Shown piece by piece: positions 56,010 through 64,000 of a DNA stretch of 64,000 nucleotides. The notes beneath the pieces were generated by a model, which was given only the letters and a program-made list of their open reading frames with translations, searched no databases and had not been told where the DNA came from. Position 1 is the stretch's first letter; every line of letters starts with the position of its first letter. The position numbers and the translations under genes were made by a program. Source of the DNA: Desulfonatronum thioautotrophicum (GTDB taxonomy: Bacteria; Desulfobacterota; Desulfovibrionia; Desulfovibrionales; Desulfonatronaceae); contig NZ_JYNO01000010.1 in NCBI RefSeq assembly GCF_000934745.1, forward strand, positions 124,001 through 188,000, in the 5' to 3' direction.

Positions 56010-56801
56010 ATGACCTTCTGTCTTGGGATTACCGTCGAGGACGGGCTGGTGGGTATCGCCGATACCCGGATCACCACCGGCAATGAACTGACCACCGCGC
56101 CGAAGATTACCAGCTTCGACTTTGAAAACGGGTACGGTGCGTTTTTTGTGATGACTTCCGGGCTCCGTTCGGTTCGGGACAAGGTCATGACCTATTTCGA
56201 GGAGGAGATCGGCAGCCAGGAGGAACCCTATGACCGGATGTTCAAAGTGGTCAACGCCCTGGCCCGGCAGTTGCGGCTCGTGGCTGAGGAGGACCGGTCC
56301 TACCTGGAACGCAGCGGGCTGCACTTCAATCTGCACATCCTGGTCGGGGGGCAGCTCAAGAACGACGCGGAGCACCAGTTGTTCCTGCTGTATCCCGAAG
56401 GCAACTGGGTGATCATCACCCAGGGCACCCCCTACCATATCATTGGGGAGGGCGGATATGGCAAGCCGGTCCTGGACAGGACCCTGAAGTATACGGACAC
56501 ACTGTCCTTTGCCCTGAAAGTGGGCTGTTTGGCTTTTGACTCCACCCGGATCAGCGCCTCGGATGTGGATTTCCCCGTGGATGTGATGCTCTACTCCAAG
56601 GGCAGCTTCCGGCTGGTGGAGCACCGCTACGAGAAAGAGGAGTTGGCGGATATCTCCAGCTGGTGGCAGGAAAGGCTCCGCGCGCTGGTTCATGAACTGC
56701 CTTCGGAATGGATCGAAAACATCGCCTCCAAGCTCACCCGGGTGCAGCCCACCACACGGCTCAAGGCCAAGACACGATCATCGGGTACGAAAAAGGGATG
56801 A
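56010..56801 (+). CDS. Anbu proteasome-like peptidase
   Basis: 263 aa. MTFCLGITVEDGLVGIADTRITTG is the start of the ancestral beta-subunit (Anbu), related to HslV and proteasome beta. After Met removal Thr 2 would be the N-terminal nucleophile. Anbu forms open helical rings and its substrates are unknown. Its stop overlaps the transglutaminase start by 4 bp, consistent with translational coupling. Confidence 0.9.
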   Translation: MTFCLGITVEDGLVGIADTRITTGNELTTAPKITSFDFENGYGAFFVMTSGLRSVRDKVMTYFEEEIGSQEEPYDRMFKVVNALARQLRLVAEEDRSYLERSGLHFNLHILVGGQLKNDAEHQLFLLYPEGNWVIITQGTPYHIIGEGGYGKPVLDRTLKYTDTLSFALKVGCLAFDSTRISASDVDFPVDVMLYSKGSFRLVEHRYEKEELADISSWWQERLRALVHELPSEWIENIASKLTRVQPTTRLKAKTRSSGTKKG

Positions 56802-57709
56802 TCTACTCGGTTCGGCACATCACCAGGTATACCTACGCCAAACAGGTTTTCCTCGAACCGCACACCATTCGCCTTCTGCCGCGCCCCGATCCATCGCAGC
56901 AGGCTCTGGAGCACATTTTACAGATTGATCCGGAACCAGGGGGACGGGCATTCGGTCTCGACGTCTGGGGCAACGGATTTCTGCAGGTCTGGTTCAATGG
57001 GATGCACCAGGAACTGCGCATTGAGAGTACCTGCAGGCTGCGAACCTTGCGCGAAAACCCCTTTGACTACTTCTTGCCGCCTTGCGGACAAACTCTGCCC
57101 ATGCAGTATTCCGCGGTGGAGCAGGAAGGGTTGCTACCCTGCCTGATGCGTCGCTACCCGTTCGGCCAAGAGCAAAAGGGCGCATCGGGAATTGCTCCGG
57201 ATCGCCATCGGGATGCCGTCGCTGAACTCGCCGCCACGTTGAGACAGCAGACGCAACAATCCAGCACCGGATTTCTCTCAGCGTTGAACACCTGGCTGTT
57301 TACCCATGTCCAGCGTAGGGAACGGCTGGAACCCGGGGTGCTGCATCCACAGGTTCTTTTGTCCAAAAGAGTCGGATCCTGTAGGGATTTGGCGGTATTG
57401 TTCGTGGAGATCTGCCGGGAGGCGGGCATTCCGGCCAGGTTTGTCAGCGGATACCAGGAAGGGGACCCGGATACACCGGAGGCCGAATTGCATGCCTGGG
57501 CTGAGGTGTATCTCCCGGGTATCGGTTGGCGAGGTTACGACCCGACCCACGGATTGGTGGTGGCCGACCGGCACATCGTCCTGGCCGCGGCACCGGAGCC
57601 GGAGCAAACCATGCCCATGTCCGGGAATTATCGGGGTACCGGCGTCTCCTCCGACATCTCCCACGAAGTGTGGATGATCCCCCTGGCAGATAAGCACATT
57701 CCATGTTGA
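56798..57709 (+). CDS. Transglutaminase-like cysteine peptidase (Anbu operon)
   Basis: 303 aa. Bacterial transglutaminase N domain (IYSVRHITRYTYAKQVFLEPH), then the papain-like core with Cys 195 (VGSCRDLAVLF), His 232 (ELHAWAEVY) and Asp 248 (GYDPTHG). Likely a peptidase or amidase acting with the ATP-grasp enzyme and Anbu. Overlaps Anbu by 4 bp. Confidence 0.93.
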   Translation: MIYSVRHITRYTYAKQVFLEPHTIRLLPRPDPSQQALEHILQIDPEPGGRAFGLDVWGNGFLQVWFNGMHQELRIESTCRLRTLRENPFDYFLPPCGQTLPMQYSAVEQEGLLPCLMRRYPFGQEQKGASGIAPDRHRDAVAELAATLRQQTQQSSTGFLSALNTWLFTHVQRRERLEPGVLHPQVLLSKRVGSCRDLAVLFVEICREAGIPARFVSGYQEGDPDTPEAELHAWAEVYLPGIGWRGYDPTHGLVVADRHIVLAAAPEPEQTMPMSGNYRGTGVSSDISHEVWMIPLADKHIPC

Positions 57710-57732
57710 TCGTGCATTGATCGCATGGTGAA

Positions 57733-58347
57733 TCAGGGCCGAATGACCTTACCCGCCACCTGGAGGCTGGTGACCACGTCCAGCATGTTGGTGGTCTGGC
57801 CCACGGCCTTTTTCTCCAGCAGTTCGAAATGCGTCAGGCAGGTGCCGCAGACCAGGATCGTCACCCCGGCTTGTTCCAGCTTGCGAAGCGCCTCCAGGTC
57901 CCCGCTGCCCTCCACGGCCAACCGCACAGCTCCGTTGACCAAGATAACCCGCCATAACTGAGAGCCCATTTCCGGCAGGGTGGCCAGAAAATTGCTCATG
58001 AGTTTTTCCCCAAGAGTGGTGTCGCCTGCCCCGATTTCAGCAGCACTGAGAAAGACCAGTGTCTTCATGCTCTCCTGGGATGGAGACTCGCCACCAACGG
58101 CTTGCGTTTCCGTGGCTCCAGTCCCACCTCCACCGCTGGCCGTGATCTTCCACTCGCTCTGCGAGGTTTGTTCGCTGCCAACGGTGTAGCCCTGGTTTTC
58201 CAGGAATCGGGTGACGTTTTGCAGGGCGGCTTCATTGTCGACCATGACCACCAGCGTCTCGGGGCGTTGGCTCTCAATGCTCTGTTTGCATTGCAGAACC
58301 GGTTGCGGGCAGGGCAGGCCTTTGCAGTCAAGGTGTGGGTGGCTCAT
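57733..58347 (-). CDS. yedF: YedF-type TusA-DsrE fusion, selenium metabolism
   Basis: 204 aa. TusA domain at the start (LDCKGLPCPQPVLQCKQ, with the conserved CPxP Cys), a Gly/Thr linker near 72-85 and a DsrE-like domain (TLVFLSAAEIGAGDTTLGEKLM, CGTCLTHFELLEKKAVG). The fusion is characteristic of the selenium-metabolism YedF family. Start 58347 was chosen because residues before it lack family similarity. Convergent with the Anbu operon. Confidence 0.9.
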   Translation of the reverse strand: MSHPHLDCKGLPCPQPVLQCKQSIESQRPETLVVMVDNEAALQNVTRFLENQGYTVGSEQTSQSEWKITASGGGGTGATETQAVGGESPSQESMKTLVFLSAAEIGAGDTTLGEKLMSNFLATLPEMGSQLWRVILVNGAVRLAVEGSGDLEALRKLEQAGVTILVCGTCLTHFELLEKKAVGQTTNMLDVVTSLQVAGKVIRP

Positions 58348-58554
58348 ACGGTGAAATTCCTTTATTTGGATGTGGAATGAAACAAGTAGTATGCGCAAGC
58401 ACGGCTGCTTTGAAAACGTAAATAGTACCTGTCTATGGTTTACAGCTATTTTGATAGGTTTTGTCTATGCCAGGTGAGCGGGCTGACACCTGAGATGGGC
58501 GCGGAACGTGGTTTTCTTGTCTTCCCGTATCAACTGCTTTAAGAAACCAAGGCC

Positions 58555-59178
58555 ATGCGTCTCAACCCACTCCGGTTTGTCTCCCCGGCCGTTCTGTTCA
58601 CCGAGCTCCTCAGCCGGACATTGCGATTTACGCAAGAGGGTCTGGCAGAGGGTGAGCGGGAGCGGAAAAAAGGACCTCTCGTGGTCCCGTTCTGGCATGA
58701 TGAACTGTTTCCACTCATCCATCTGCATCGGAATCAGGGGGTGGTTGCGGTTGTCAGCCAGAGCCGGGATGGGGAATTTCTCTCCCAGGTCATGACCAGA
58801 TTCGGCTTCCAGCTCGCTCGGGGCTCCAGTCGCCGCGGCGGCGTCGCCGCGCTGATCGCGGCCCGGCGGGAAATGCGCTCCCGGAACGCGGACGTGGTGG
58901 TCACTGTGGACGGGCCAAAGGGACCGCGGCACAAAGTCAAGGAAGGGGCCGTCTATCTTGCCTCCAAGGCGGGCGCTCCCCTGGTCCCGCTTCGCGTCTA
59001 CATGTCCCGATCCTTTGTCTTTCAAAAATCTTGGGATAAGTTCCAGGTACCCTGGCCTGGGGCCCGCTGCCGGGTAGTCTATGGAAAGCCGTATCGGGTT
59101 CCGCCGGTGATGAGCGCGGAGGAAACGGTTGCTGAATGTCTGCGCTTGGAAGCCACGTTGAACACGCTTGGATCGTAG
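58555..59178 (+). CDS. DUF374 lysophospholipid acyltransferase-like protein
   Basis: 207 aa. PLVVPFWHDELFPLI carries the HxxxD-like acyltransferase motif; SRDGEF, GSSRRGG and VVTVDGPKGPRHKVKEGA are typical of DUF374 proteins. Probably acts at the membrane surface in lipid or lipid A acylation; substrate unknown. The 58348-58554 gap shows no gene. Confidence 0.85.
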   Translation: MRLNPLRFVSPAVLFTELLSRTLRFTQEGLAEGERERKKGPLVVPFWHDELFPLIHLHRNQGVVAVVSQSRDGEFLSQVMTRFGFQLARGSSRRGGVAALIAARREMRSRNADVVVTVDGPKGPRHKVKEGAVYLASKAGAPLVPLRVYMSRSFVFQKSWDKFQVPWPGARCRVVYGKPYRVPPVMSAEETVAECLRLEATLNTLGS

Positions 59179-59259
59179 GCAAGGCTCTTTAGCCGTCTCG
59201 ATGCCCTTGAGTTCTCTTCCCATTCTGCGGATTGATTTCCAAAACATCTTGGAGTGTTG

Positions 59260-60057
59260 ATGAGTGTTCTGCAAGCAACCGTCCTGGCCCTGGTTCAGGG
59301 TCTGACGGAGTTTCTGCCCATTTCCAGTTCCGCGCACCTGATCCTGGTGTCGGTGTTCACGCCCTGGGAAGATCAGGGGTTGACGTTTGACGTAGCGGTA
59401 CATCTGGGCACGTTGATGGCCGTGATCTGGTATTTCCGCCGGGATCTCTGGGAAATGGTCAGAGACTTCCTGCGATCGCTGACGGGCAAGGGGCATGGTC
59501 CTGGGTCACGTTTGGCCTGGGCCGTGATTTTGGGGACCATTCCCGTGGGATTGGCCGGTCTGACCTTTCGCGACGTGGTGGCGGATCATATGCGGGACCC
59601 GTTGCTCATTGCCGGCGGACTGATCGTATTTGGACTGCTTCTGGGCTGGGCGGATTGGCGGCACAGGGGAGGCCGCAGTGAAAAAGCCCTGACCTGGGTG
59701 GACATCCTGGTCATCGGCTGTGCCCAGGCGCTTGCGCTTATTCCGGGTGTTTCCCGTTCAGGGGTGACGATCACTGCCGGGTTGTTCATGGGGTTGAGCC
59801 GAGAGGCATCAGCCCGATTTTCTTTTCTTTTGTCCATCCCGGTTATTTTTTTGGCGGATGCCCTTGAACTGCGTCACCTGCTTGCCCAGCCGGAGCCGGT
59901 GCAATGGGGGTTAATCACCTATGCGACCTTTCTCTCCGGATTGACGGCGTATCTGTGCATCCATTACTTCCTGAAATTCATTAAAACAGTCGGAATGCAG
60001 CCGTTTGTCGCCTATCGGCTTCTGCTGGGGATACTCTTGATCTGGTTATTCTGGTAG
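59260..60057 (+). CDS. uppP: Undecaprenyl-diphosphatase UppP/BacA
   Basis: 265 aa, about eight membrane segments. QGLTEFLPISSSAHL near 14-28 and PGVSRSGVTITAGL near 165 are the two UppP catalytic signatures. Recycles the undecaprenyl-PP carrier for peptidoglycan and O-antigen. ATG 59260 with TTGGAG upstream. The cbiL gene follows after 9 bp. Confidence 0.96.
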   Translation: MSVLQATVLALVQGLTEFLPISSSAHLILVSVFTPWEDQGLTFDVAVHLGTLMAVIWYFRRDLWEMVRDFLRSLTGKGHGPGSRLAWAVILGTIPVGLAGLTFRDVVADHMRDPLLIAGGLIVFGLLLGWADWRHRGGRSEKALTWVDILVIGCAQALALIPGVSRSGVTITAGLFMGLSREASARFSFLLSIPVIFLADALELRHLLAQPEPVQWGLITYATFLSGLTAYLCIHYFLKFIKTVGMQPFVAYRLLLGILLIWLFW

Positions 60058-60066
60058 GTTCACAAG

Positions 60067-60804
60067 ATGGGAGTTGCAACGCAGGGTATCCTGTTCGGAA
60101 TCGGTGTTGGCCCGGGTGATCCGGATCTGCTCACCTTGGCCGCGGTCAAGGCTCTGGGCAATGTGCGCATGGTCTTCACGCCGGCCTCGGCCAAGAACGA
60201 TTTTTCCGTGGCTTTGGACATCATCCGCCCGCACCTGGCCCCTGATGCCGGCATTCAGCGCCTGGAATTCCCGATGACGCGAGACGACCAGATCCGTCAG
60301 GAGGCACGACGCAAGAATGCCGCGCAGGTGCTGGAGTATTTGAATACCGGGCAGAGCGCCGCGTTCATCACCCTGGGCGATCCGTTGATCTACAGTACCT
60401 TCGGCCATGTGCTGCGATCCATCCGTACCTGGGATGCGGGGGTGGACATTCGGATCATCCCAGGGGTGACGTCCTTTCAGGCAGCTGCGGCTCGCCTGGA
60501 ACGGACCCTGGTGGAGGGTGAGGAAACCCTGGTGGTGGCCACGGGGCATACCCCGGAGGCTCGCCTGGAGCGGTTGCTTGGCGAAGCGGACGCCACGGTG
60601 ATCTTGAAACCGGCCAAGCGTCTTGCGGAGTTGAAGACCCTACTGCGAAGCAATGGCCTGGAAGAGCGAACCACGCTGATCACCCGGTGCGGTCTGTCCG
60701 AGGAGGCCGTGTACTCTGACCTGGAGGCAATTCCCGAGCCGCTGTCCTATTTTTCCTTGGCTCTTGTGAACAGGGAATCTGGTCAGGATTTCGGGAAAAC
60801 ATAG
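60067..60804 (+). CDS. cbiL: Precorrin-2/cobalt-factor II C20-methyltransferase
   Basis: 245 aa SAM-dependent tetrapyrrole methylase. GIGVGPGDPDLLTLAAVKAL at the start, TLGDPLIYSTFGHV in the middle and the later IIPGVTSFQAAAARL are the family signatures. Acts in anaerobic cobalamin synthesis. No other cob genes are near. The 3' end overlaps the leftward fbpC gene by 22 bp, so the two are convergent. Confidence 0.93.
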   Translation: MGVATQGILFGIGVGPGDPDLLTLAAVKALGNVRMVFTPASAKNDFSVALDIIRPHLAPDAGIQRLEFPMTRDDQIRQEARRKNAAQVLEYLNTGQSAAFITLGDPLIYSTFGHVLRSIRTWDAGVDIRIIPGVTSFQAAAARLERTLVEGEETLVVATGHTPEARLERLLGEADATVILKPAKRLAELKTLLRSNGLEERTTLITRCGLSEEAVYSDLEAIPEPLSYFSLALVNRESGQDFGKT

Positions 60805-61943
60805 ATCTGGTCCAAGGGGACATGCACCTGGACCTTTGTTCCCTCGGGCATGGGGGAGACACAAGGTACCCGGGCATGCAGATGCAGATCCGGCGTATCG
60901 CTATGCCCATTTACGGGGATCCTGAGGTGGACAAGAGTTGCTCCCGGAAGCAGGCGGGTGGTCAGAACATCGGCCTCGATAAGATTTTCCAAGGGACGTT
61001 CGCCCCTGTCTTCCGCAATATTGCTCACGCTTCCACTTGCTGCCTGATACCCGTTTGGGGCAGTTTCGCCCCGATGGGACGAGAGCGCACCGTGGCCGTT
61101 ACGCACGGAAACGGCATCCGGCCGGAAGAGAATGTCCACCACTGATCCGTCCGGGAGGCCATTCGTCTTGATGGTTCCGAATTTGGTCTGGACAGCACCT
61201 GCCTCCACTGTTCCCGAAAGCGCATTCACGTCACTGAAAAAGGTGGTCACGAAGGCATTGACCGGATGGGCGTACAGCTCCGCCGGGCTGCCGGTCTGTA
61301 CGATGTGCCCCTGATGCATCAGGATGATCCGGTCGCCCATGAACATGGCCTCTTCCGGGTCATGGGTGACCATGACCGTGGCCACGCCGGTGGATTTGAG
61401 GACATGCAGGGTCTGATCGCGGATCTGGGCCCGCAGTCGGGTGTCCAGGCTGGAGAACGGTTCGTCCAGGAGCATGATCCGCGGGCTGGGGGCCAGGGCT
61501 CGGGCCAAGGCCACCCGTTGCTGCTGTCCGCCGGAAAGTTCATGTGGATAGACCGCCGCGTAGTCCTGCATGTCCACCTGCTCAAGGGCGTCCAGGGCTT
61601 TGGCGCGACGTTCGGCTTTGGAGCTCCTTTGCGCCAGGCCGAACATGGTGTTTTCCAGGACCGTGAGGTGCGGAAACAAGGCGAAATCCTGGAACAGGAA
61701 TCCGGTGCCGCGCCGTTCTGGCAGCATCTGCCGCCGGGGTTCGGCAATGACCTGGTCATCGATCAGAATACGACCATGCTGGAGTTCCTCGAGTCCGGCA
61801 ATAAGCCTGAGCAGGGTTGTCTTGCCGCAGCCGGACGGACCCAGCAGGCAGACAACCTCACCGGATGCGACCTGGAGGGAAATATCCTGAAGCACGGTCT
61901 TGGGGCCGAACGTGTGACGAATGGTTTCAATCAGCAAAGACAT
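60783..61943 (-). CDS. Iron ABC transporter ATP-binding protein (FbpC-like)
   Basis: 386 aa. Walker A GPSGCGKTTLL, LSGGQQQRVALARAL, MLLDEPFSSLD and VMVTHDPEEAMFMGD; the C-terminal regulatory extension (TOBE-like) has a linker of low conservation. The FbpB-like permease and an FbpA-like end upstream place it in a ferric iron uptake operon, but sequence alone does not exclude another CUT1-type substrate. Confidence 0.88.
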   Translation of the reverse strand: MSLLIETIRHTFGPKTVLQDISLQVASGEVVCLLGPSGCGKTTLLRLIAGLEELQHGRILIDDQVIAEPRRQMLPERRGTGFLFQDFALFPHLTVLENTMFGLAQRSSKAERRAKALDALEQVDMQDYAAVYPHELSGGQQQRVALARALAPSPRIMLLDEPFSSLDTRLRAQIRDQTLHVLKSTGVATVMVTHDPEEAMFMGDRIILMHQGHIVQTGSPAELYAHPVNAFVTTFFSDVNALSGTVEAGAVQTKFGTIKTNGLPDGSVVDILFRPDAVSVRNGHGALSSHRGETAPNGYQAASGSVSNIAEDRGERPLENLIEADVLTTRLLPGATLVHLRIPVNGHSDTPDLHLHARVPCVSPMPEGTKVQVHVPLDQIYVFPKS

Positions 61944-61964
61944 GGGAACCTTATCTGTTGACGG

Positions 61965-63590
61965 TTAGGAGGATTGCCCGGGGCGGGAGCGGGCGATCAT
62001 CAGGCTGGCCAGAATGACCGGAATCAGTCCGGCCAGGACAATGGCCAGGGAGGGACTGGCGGATTCCTTGAGCAGACCGTCCGAGGCCAGCTCAAAGGAG
62101 CGGATGGCCAGGGTATTCAATCCAAAGGGGCGCATCATCAACGTGGCTGGGAGTTCCTTCATCACATCCACGAAGACCAGCACGCCCGCGGTGAGCAGGC
62201 TGGCACGCATGATCGGCCCATGCACCCGGCGCAGGGTTTGTCCTGCGGAAAGCCCCAAAGTTCTGGCCGCACCATCCATGCTTGGGGTGACTTTCTGCAA
62301 GCTGGCCTCAACGGTGTTGCTGGAGACAGCCAGAAAGCGAACCACGTAGGCAAAGATCAGGGCCGTCCATGTTCCGGTGAGCAGCAGTCCGGTGGAAAAG
62401 CCGAAGACGCTGTAAGCAAAGTTGTCGATGGCATTGTCCAGGAAGGCGAAGGGGATCATGATCCCCAAAGCGATAACCGCACCCGGGGTGGCGTACCCCA
62501 GGGTCGCGGTCTGAACTGCTACTGCGGTAATCCTGCCGGGAACCAGACGTCGACCGTAGGCCAGGATTACGGCGGTACCAACGGCAATCACGGCACTTAT
62601 CGTGGCCAGCATCAGGCTGGACAAGGCCATCTCTGCATACCTGGAATCGATGAGGTGCCGGCTCTGCCAGGTCCAGACAGCCATGGCGGTTACCGGCAGC
62701 AAAAAACCGAAAAAGACAGGGATGGCACAGGCCAAAGAGGCCAGCCCAGCGGTGACGCCGCGCAGCTGGAATCGGGGCAGTTGACGATAGTAGCCGGTGG
62801 TATGACTGACGCGTCCTCGCCTGGACCAGCGCTCCAAAAGAATCAGGACCAGGATGAAGAGCATCAGGAGCGCTCCCAGTTGAGCGGCCACGGCCGGCAA
62901 CCACATGCCCTTCCAGGTTCGGTAGATGCCGGTGACGAAGGTGTCCACGGAAAAGAAATCCACGGTCCCAAAGTCTGCCAGGGTTTCCATCAAGGCCAGG
63001 GCCAGGCCTCCGGCCACGGCTGGTCTTGCGAGTGGCAGAGCCACTCCGAAAAAGGTGCTCCAGGCGCCTCTGCCCAGGGTGCGGCTGGCATCCAGGACGC
63101 AGACCGACTGCTCCAGGAAAGCGGCCCGCGAGAGCATATACACATAAGGATAGAAAACCAGGGTCATCATCACGATGGCTCCCGGCAGGGAGCGGATCTG
63201 TGGAAACCAGTAATCTGCGGCGGAGCGCCAGCCAAAAAAATCTCTCAGAAAGGTCTGGACCGGGCCGCTGAATTCCAGCAGGCCGGTGTAGGTGAAGGCA
63301 ATAACGTAGGAAGGTATGGCCAGCGGGACGATCAGGCTCCACTCGAAAAGACGACGGCCTGGAAAATTGGTCATGCTGACCAACCAAGCCGTACTGACGC
63401 CGATCACCAATGTCCCTGCCCCGACACCGAGCATCAAAAGCAAGGAATTGGACACGTATCGGGGGAGCACCGTGCTGGCCAGGTGCTGCCAGTGTTCAGA
63501 GGCCGGCACGAACAGGTGGGCGAGGATCACCAGGATCGGTGTGGCGACCAATGCGGCAATGCCGACGACGAGAGAGAACCAGAGACGCAC
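61965..63590 (-). CDS. Iron ABC transporter permease (FbpB-like)
   Basis: 541 aa with about 12 membrane segments: a fused double permease. EAA-type loops such as EASLQKVTPSMDGAARTLGLS are recognisable in the second half and DASRTLGRGAWSTFF in the first. 21 bp separate it from the ATPase gene. Upstream lies the third palindromic element and an FbpA-like tail. Confidence 0.9.
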   Translation of the reverse strand: MRLWFSLVVGIAALVATPILVILAHLFVPASEHWQHLASTVLPRYVSNSLLLMLGVGAGTLVIGVSTAWLVSMTNFPGRRLFEWSLIVPLAIPSYVIAFTYTGLLEFSGPVQTFLRDFFGWRSAADYWFPQIRSLPGAIVMMTLVFYPYVYMLSRAAFLEQSVCVLDASRTLGRGAWSTFFGVALPLARPAVAGGLALALMETLADFGTVDFFSVDTFVTGIYRTWKGMWLPAVAAQLGALLMLFILVLILLERWSRRGRVSHTTGYYRQLPRFQLRGVTAGLASLACAIPVFFGFLLPVTAMAVWTWQSRHLIDSRYAEMALSSLMLATISAVIAVGTAVILAYGRRLVPGRITAVAVQTATLGYATPGAVIALGIMIPFAFLDNAIDNFAYSVFGFSTGLLLTGTWTALIFAYVVRFLAVSSNTVEASLQKVTPSMDGAARTLGLSAGQTLRRVHGPIMRASLLTAGVLVFVDVMKELPATLMMRPFGLNTLAIRSFELASDGLLKESASPSLAIVLAGLIPVILASLMIARSRPGQSS

Positions 63591-63649
63591 AGGAAAATCT
63601 CCTCAGGGATGGAGGTGCTCACGGGGCAATGCCAAGAATGGGATAAAAG

Positions 63650-63775
63650 TCCGTTGAAATACTCTCAATTGCTACGTCGTCCCGCACTCACTTGCCGCAC
63701 CCAAAACGAACTGTGATGAAGGTAGATATGCATTCCGCAAGTGAGTGCGGAACATTTGGGGTTTTTGAATGGACT
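63650..63775 (+). repeat. Palindromic TIR element, copy 3 (variant interior)
   Basis: GTCCGTTGAAATACTCTCAATTGCTACGTCG at the left and ttggggtttttgaatggac at the right match copies 1 and 2. The interior is different: a tight inverted pair cccgcactcacttgcc / gcaagtgagtgcgg. It lies between the permease gene and the FbpA-like gene of the iron operon, in a gap (63591-63950) with no ORF. Confidence 0.85.
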
Positions 63776-63873
63776 ACAGAATAAGGACTTTTTCAACATT
63801 CAGATATAGGACTGTCTTGTGCCGTTGGCGAATGAGGAAATACCTCTGGCCGTGGATGAGGAGTGCTTGGTAA

Positions 63874-63909
63874 ATCCGCGCCAGTGCCGAGGAAGGCACT
63901 GACGCGGAT
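63874..63909 (-). terminator. Hairpin after the FbpA-like gene
   Basis: On the minus strand ATCCGCG(t)CAGTGCC ttcct(c) GGCACTG(g)CGCGGAT forms a long stem; the tail (ttacc) has few T. Could attenuate transcription between the binding protein and permease genes. Confidence 0.5.
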
Positions 63910-63950
63910 CAATTGTCAGAAGGCTGCCTTGGGTTGGTTTACGCGACCGT

Positions 63951-64000
63951 CTAGCGCCATCCCCCGCGGTCCATGACCCGCACGGCATCCATGGTGTAAT
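63951..64000 (-). CDS. C-terminal end of an iron-binding protein (FbpA-like), partial
   Basis: Only 15 codons and the stop are in the window: YTMDAVRVMDRGGWR. This resembles the end of periplasmic iron-binding FbpA proteins. Upstream of the permease in transcription order, as expected for fbpABC. Too short for certainty. Confidence 0.45.
   Translation of the reverse strand, partial: YTMDAVRVMDRGGWR

Noticed and set aside
60783-60804. 22-bp overlap of cbiL and fbpC as a regulatory antisense
   Set aside because: Short convergent overlaps of stop regions are common and there is no further sign of regulation.

Overview
The window looks like chromosome of a sulfate-reducing deltaproteobacterium of the Desulfovibrionales type (something near Desulfonatronum or Desulfomicrobium; this is an inference from gene content). 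Pointers are a desulforedoxin-size protein (30186-30299), a flavodiiron protein (25061-26239), a decayed class III cytochrome c (31693-31923), the symporter/CBS-nucleotidyltransferase/exonuclease neighbourhood typical of the group, and moderately high G+C with many ATGA-type gene overlaps. No rRNA, tRNA or CRISPR array was seen.

Layout. 1-7694: CBS/DUF294 signalling protein and DnaQ-like exonuclease enclosed by two inverted copies of a ~120-bp palindromic element, then a DUF4212/sodium:solute symporter pair and a NarL-type two-component system. 8050-31600: a stress island with a giant cyclic beta-1,2-glucan synthase, a P-type ATPase, a baeRF-family protein, a ribosome hibernation factor, a BON-MscS channel gene split by a MITE, the flavodiiron protein, a KaiC-like/GGDEF cassette, desulforedoxin and a run of tiny stress proteins (lmo0937-like, BON lipoprotein, DUF3309, DUF3096, CsbD). 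31600-40530: radical SAM protein, PAS kinase, CheB-CheR fusion, phospholipase C-like protein behind a heptanucleotide tandem repeat, and an alpha/beta hydrolase. 40530-47300: a degraded accessory island with VapBC, Fic, Phd/PIN, HicAB, an ATPase, a truncated CARF-sigma54 regulator plus scraps of its relatives, and remnants of PD-(D/E)XK and RecB-like nucleases. 47300-64000: housekeeping-like operons: LemA/M48 peptidase/CydDC, the Anbu proteasome-like operon, YedF, DUF374, UppP, CbiL, and a leftward FbpABC-type iron transporter.

Main observation. Five loci between 8.0 and 30.1 kb carry six copies of one promoter module: a GGGA-N5-TCCC-like palindrome, then GTGATTTCTCC 20 bp later, then GTGATTCCCCTACAGAC 24 bp later, then a TATYRT -10-like hexamer 34 bp later. 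Spacing is nearly invariant. The modules precede a small membrane protein, the baeRF gene, the MscS gene (leftward), the flavodiiron gene and the desulforedoxin cluster; two copies are divergent and share one central palindrome. This points to one regulon linking envelope/osmotic functions with oxygen detoxification. Its regulator is not identified; the LuxR-type response regulator at 7017-7694, next to the first module, is a candidate only by position.

Other structure worth attention: a 227-bp MITE with IS21-like ends and a perfect 8-bp target duplication inside mscS; three copies of the ~120-bp palindromic element; a 13-copy 7-bp repeat just upstream of a phospholipase-like gene; and the CARF-sigma54 graveyard.
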